64,000 bases of DNA from Chaunax sp. Z400 (taxonomy: Eukaryota; Chordata; Actinopteri; Lophiiformes; Chaunacidae), in the NCBI GenBank assembly GCA_037577475.1, contig CM075188.1, positions 12,627,001-12,691,000 on the forward strand. Reading direction: 5' to 3'. Each line of letters opens with the position of its first letter. Position 1 is the first letter of the stretch. A model generated the notes under the pieces. That model was given only the letters and a program-made list of their open reading frames with translations, ran no database searches and was not told the origin of the DNA. The position numbers were made by a program, and so were the translations under genes. Of this stretch, positions 51,001 through 64,000 are shown one piece after another.

Positions 51001-51940
51001 GACAGAGAAGCGCCAAAGCAAGGATGAGTCTTTTTTTAGAAGGAGCCTCTTTATTTTTAAACGCACCTAAACTGCTTGGTTATATCTGTTGTATAAAAGT
51101 ACAGATATATGGTGTTGTAATCTTGTTGGTCATGGAGCCAGACTATAGCAGATAAATGTTCTCTTCTGAGGTCTAGTCAACCAGTGTCAGCAACTTCAAC
51201 AAAAAGCAATAAAAAAATGGTACAAATAGATGATAATGTGTAAATGAAATGCGTTGTCGATCAGATGTGTGTTTGATTTCAGCCAAATTTATGTGCCAAC
51301 TCTCAGATTTCTCTATGTTTATAAGAACTTCATCACATGTTTCTGTCTCCTGCAGCTAAAAGTAGGCAAATACTTCATTTATTCTCTCAGCAGGCAGCCC
51401 AGCAGCAAGATCTACCTTCACTTGATGCTGCAGGTGTCACCTGTCATGTTTTTTGTGACCATTTTTTAACACCTCGGCAACAAACTTTCATCTTCATCTA
51501 TTTTGCAAATTCCTGTCGTTGTTATTTTTTTTAAATTTATGCTATGCTTAGCTCTTTCTGTAAGTATGGAGAAGACACCACATGATAGTTTTTCAAATTG
51601 ACAAAATGAACAGCAAGAACTGCATCTACACAACTGTCGTCTATGGCCATTAATCCTTCTTTCTCTGGAGTTAAATTATGTTAAAACAATATAAAATCAC
51701 TGCTCTCCGGTGCTTAAATGTGTACATTATTTTACTTGTATCACTTTATCACAACGAGGCAGACAGCATTTTACAAATAACAGATGCAGCAGGGCTACAA
51801 TTAACTTCGTCTCCTGGTAGTTTAACGCTGCCATCAAGTGGACAGAAACATGCATTACACATTTAAGATTGGACGTAACCAGTATATTTTAAATCACCAT
51901 TGTTAAATGTAATAATGCGACTTTTGAAAAGAAACTGAAT
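48061..51940. other. Intergenic, no gene seen
   Basis: Small simple repeats (GGGA-type at about 48503-48530, T-run at 48839-48855) and unassigned A+T-rich DNA. A 127-codon minus frame at 49734-50117 has no recognised motif. Confidence 0.45.
48600..48617 (-). promoter_or_regulatory. Candidate CTCF-like site
   Basis: TAGCGCCCCCTCTGGGTG fits the reverse complement of the vertebrate CTCF core (CCASYAGRKGGCRS) well. Motif match by eye only. Confidence 0.35.
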
Positions 51941-51949
51941 GACATATAT

Positions 51950-52350
51950 TATGTATGTAATGACCAAAAGTATGTGGACTGTCTTTGGTGTTTTTCATGG
52001 TTTGCTTCAGGCAAATTTTTATGGCATCCAATGATGTTTTAGAAAATAATGTCCTCTTAACTGTAGGCAAATGTTTGTGAAAGGTCCATGAATAAATGTT
52101 TTGTCTCTGTTTGGTGTGGATGAACATGACCGGCTTGCACAGAGCCCAGGCCTCCCACAGTTTTGGGGTGAATTAAAATGCTCGCTGTGATGCAGCATCA
52201 GTGGCCGATCACCCTAATCACTAAATCTTGTGGAAAGACATCCCCAGAGGAGTGTAACCAGATAGATCATGGTTTTAGAATGAGGTGTTCAACACTCAGA
52301 CAAAAGCACAATATCCTGGTGTCCATACACTTTTAGAAATGTAATTTCGA
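51950..52350 (-). mobile_element. Tc1/mariner remnant, internally deleted
   Basis: The two ends are inverted (GACCAAAAGTATGTGGAC at 51962, and GTGTCCATACACTTTTAG at about 52319-52336), as in the teleost Tc1-like family. The inside, read on the plus strand, has FGVDEHDRLAQSPGLPQFWG, comparable to the C-terminal Tc1 transposase block with the last catalytic acidic residue region (..DWPAQSPDLNPIE..). AGAATGAGGTGTTCAACA near the right end is the usual sub-terminal phrase. Most of the transposase is missing and stops are present. Confidence 0.78.
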
Positions 52351-52539
52351 ATTCTTCTGTATTCATTTAGTCATCCATCCTGCTATTATTCTGGATGCAA
52401 TTCTTTCCTTTCCAATTTTTTCTGCTTCTTCTTTTCTCTCGGAGCAAACAAGTTTTGCATGTCCTGGCTATACTGTGTGTTATGTTAAACATCTATTTGG
52501 CAGCTGTTCTTAATTATTCGACCTATCTGGGGTAAATAA

Positions 52540-54238
52540 ACACACAGCTCTCTAATTTATTTACAATGAAAACACTTTATTTCATCATGTTGTATCATTT
52601 CATTGAAAATGAGACAGACAAATAGGAAACAATATTGTTGGGAATTGATCATATTCCTTGTGATACACCTTCAGTTTGAGCCAGCACATATATTGATTAG
52701 AAGAAGAAGATTAAATGGTGTTCATTAGTGTCCTTCCTGTAAATCATGAAAATATTGCCACTCATCATTACACATTCTATTCAATGTTACAGTAAATGGT
52801 AATACAAAAAAGTCACAACTCTACAGCAGAGGCTTTGCCATATTGGCGCGGCGGGCGGTTAAGATAAACTATCGAAGCGTCACTTGCATGCACGGTTCAT
52901 TGTCTACATATCCTGGATGAAAAGAGAGCATAACAGGACATCAAAAGCACTGAGAGGAAACAGAAAACATTCTCTAATACTGTGCAACTCTGTTCAATAA
53001 CAAATGTCTATGTTAAAAGCTTCATTATACGTTGTTACAGAGGTTATCCTTCAGTGTGTGCTCCTAGTACAAAATAGTCAATATTAGAAAGCACATGGCA
53101 CATACAACAGCTAAGAACTCTTGAAGTGATATAAGAGCAATAATATGGTAATAATAATAATACAGTAATAGTTGCAATCTCCTAAGTGTCTCTAATCTGT
53201 GTTAGAATGTATTTTACATACAGAGCCATTACATTTGTATGACGAATTAACTGTACATGGCACTTCAATGACACTATGTAACAGAAAACTCGTGTTGATG
53301 ATGCTAAATAAATAGAGGAGGAAATAAATAAAGATTTCAATTCATTTCCAGTTTTGAATCCAACACTTTTTAGTGTTTGTTCTTCATAAATGCATGTGTG
53401 CTGTTGTTGATGTACACACACGCCGACACAATTCTAAACATCCACAAACACAAAGAGGAATCAGGCGACACGATACACTAGTTTAGATTTTTGAGAAAGT
53501 AGTATGCCTTTCCTTAGAAGTTGGTGAGAATTATTAGGTCACCTGAGAATTGTTTTCTGTTGTGATGGAAAAGATGATTTTGAATTTCTAAACCACCTCA
53601 TAATACAATTTGTACTAAACAGCTCATAACACTGATTTTGTAAACAGATCATAAAACTGTGAGCTGCAGTATCTGTTTCCTGCAGCGCTCACAAGCCAAA
53701 GTATTAAGTCCAACTTTCATTCATCTTCCTTTCCTCTCTTTCACTTTTTATGCCTCCTCTTGCTCTCAGCAATCCATTAATAAATCCAAATTCTCTGTGA
53801 GAACGAGGCAAAATTAAATCTGAAATGAATTTCAGCGTTAGGCCACGCTAGATATGATGAATGATATGAGAGCTCTCAGCTGTAATCCATCCTCTCTGCT
53901 CCAGTGTGGCTGTGAGAGAAGAGCACTGACTTATCAATAAGCAATGGGCTTCTGATGAGTTTGATCGGCTTAAACAAGCTGATTATTAAGGATGGACTTG
54001 ACTAAATGTGGACTGTACAAGTGAATGAGGCGCCATCAGACCAACAAGACCAAGCTGCATGTTTCGGTATGATCATTCTAAATGACGGGAGGGTGCCATG
54101 CTCTTAAAAATATGTTTTTAAAAAAATTCTAGTGACTGAGACAGTCACGTGATGTGTTTGTTTCATTCACCAGCAGGCCAACGATTTTAGATATGGTTAC
54201 CCTGGGAAACAAGACAGCAGCGCTCCCATTGGCCCTTT
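52540..54238 (-). other. tmem59l: tmem59l 3' UTR with poly(A) signals (inferred)
   Basis: After the stop codon the minus strand runs about 1.66 kb, A+T-rich and without recognisable transposons, to two AATAAA hexamers (minus strand; 52581-52576 and 52561-52556). A GU-rich stretch (GCTGTGTGTTT) follows at about 52546-52536, where a downstream cleavage element is expected. A Tc1 remnant begins just beyond. The extent is inferred from these signals only. Confidence 0.6.

Positions 54239-64000
<9,762 letters not shown>

Noticed and set aside
53182..53421. 79-codon minus frame within the region downstream of tmem59l
   Set aside because: Lies in the inferred 3' UTR, with no resemblance to a protein.

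Overview
This is a 64-kb piece of vertebrate genomic DNA, almost certainly from a ray-finned (teleost) fish. It has interrupted genes with GT-AG introns, long (CA)n tracts, and remnants of DIRS-like, LINE, hAT-like, Tc1/mariner and piggyBac-like elements typical of teleost genomes. There is no bacterial-type gene organisation. Long open frames are mostly shadows of simple repeats.

Two protein-coding genes can be supported, both on the minus strand. (1) At 7.69-8.1 kb lies the first coding exon of an SSBP2/3/4-family gene, most like ssbp4. It encodes MYAKGKGAVVPSDSQARE and then a donor that splits a Lys codon. A GA-rich leader and CpG-richer promoter lie upstream. The rest of the gene lies left of the window, so positions 1-7,687 are its first intron. 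(2) At 54.2-64.0 kb lie seven complete coding exons plus the last 8 bases of a preceding exon of tmem59l (TMEM59-like / BSMAP family). The exons join in frame into 283 residues: a Cys-rich lumenal domain, one membrane segment and a cytoplasmic tail. A roughly 1.7-kb 3' UTR probably ends at two AATAAA signals near 52.56-52.58 kb. In mammals, SSBP3 lies near TMEM59 and SSBP4 near TMEM59L, so finding these two genes side by side supports both identifications.

Layout: 0.27-2.1 kb, broken DIRS-like retrotransposon. 3.8-4.4 kb, MITE. 7.1-8.1 kb, ssbp4 promoter and exon 1. 8.15-8.4 kb, large inverted repeat. 8.7-11.2 kb, DNA-transposon pieces including hAT and possible THAP coding remnants. 14.56-16.10 kb, 1.5-kb minisatellite with an 84-bp higher-order period. 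20.6-21.9 kb, LINE reverse-transcriptase remnant, followed by a MITE. 23.9 kb, (CA)n. 30.8-31.0 kb, tRNA-derived SINE. 37.6 and 45.5 kb, an inverted repeat pair. 40.43-40.66 kb, piggyBac-like MITE with TTAA on both sides. 51.95-52.35 kb, Tc1/mariner remnant. 52.5-64 kb, tmem59l. From 8.1 to 52.5 kb I recognise no coding exon of a host gene; it reads as intergenic DNA, though it may hold regulatory elements or non-coding transcripts that cannot be read from one sequence.

I did not find an undescribed biological system. The most useful items are the two reconstructed genes, the tail of tmem59l, the minisatellite structure, and several transposon copies with readable structure.
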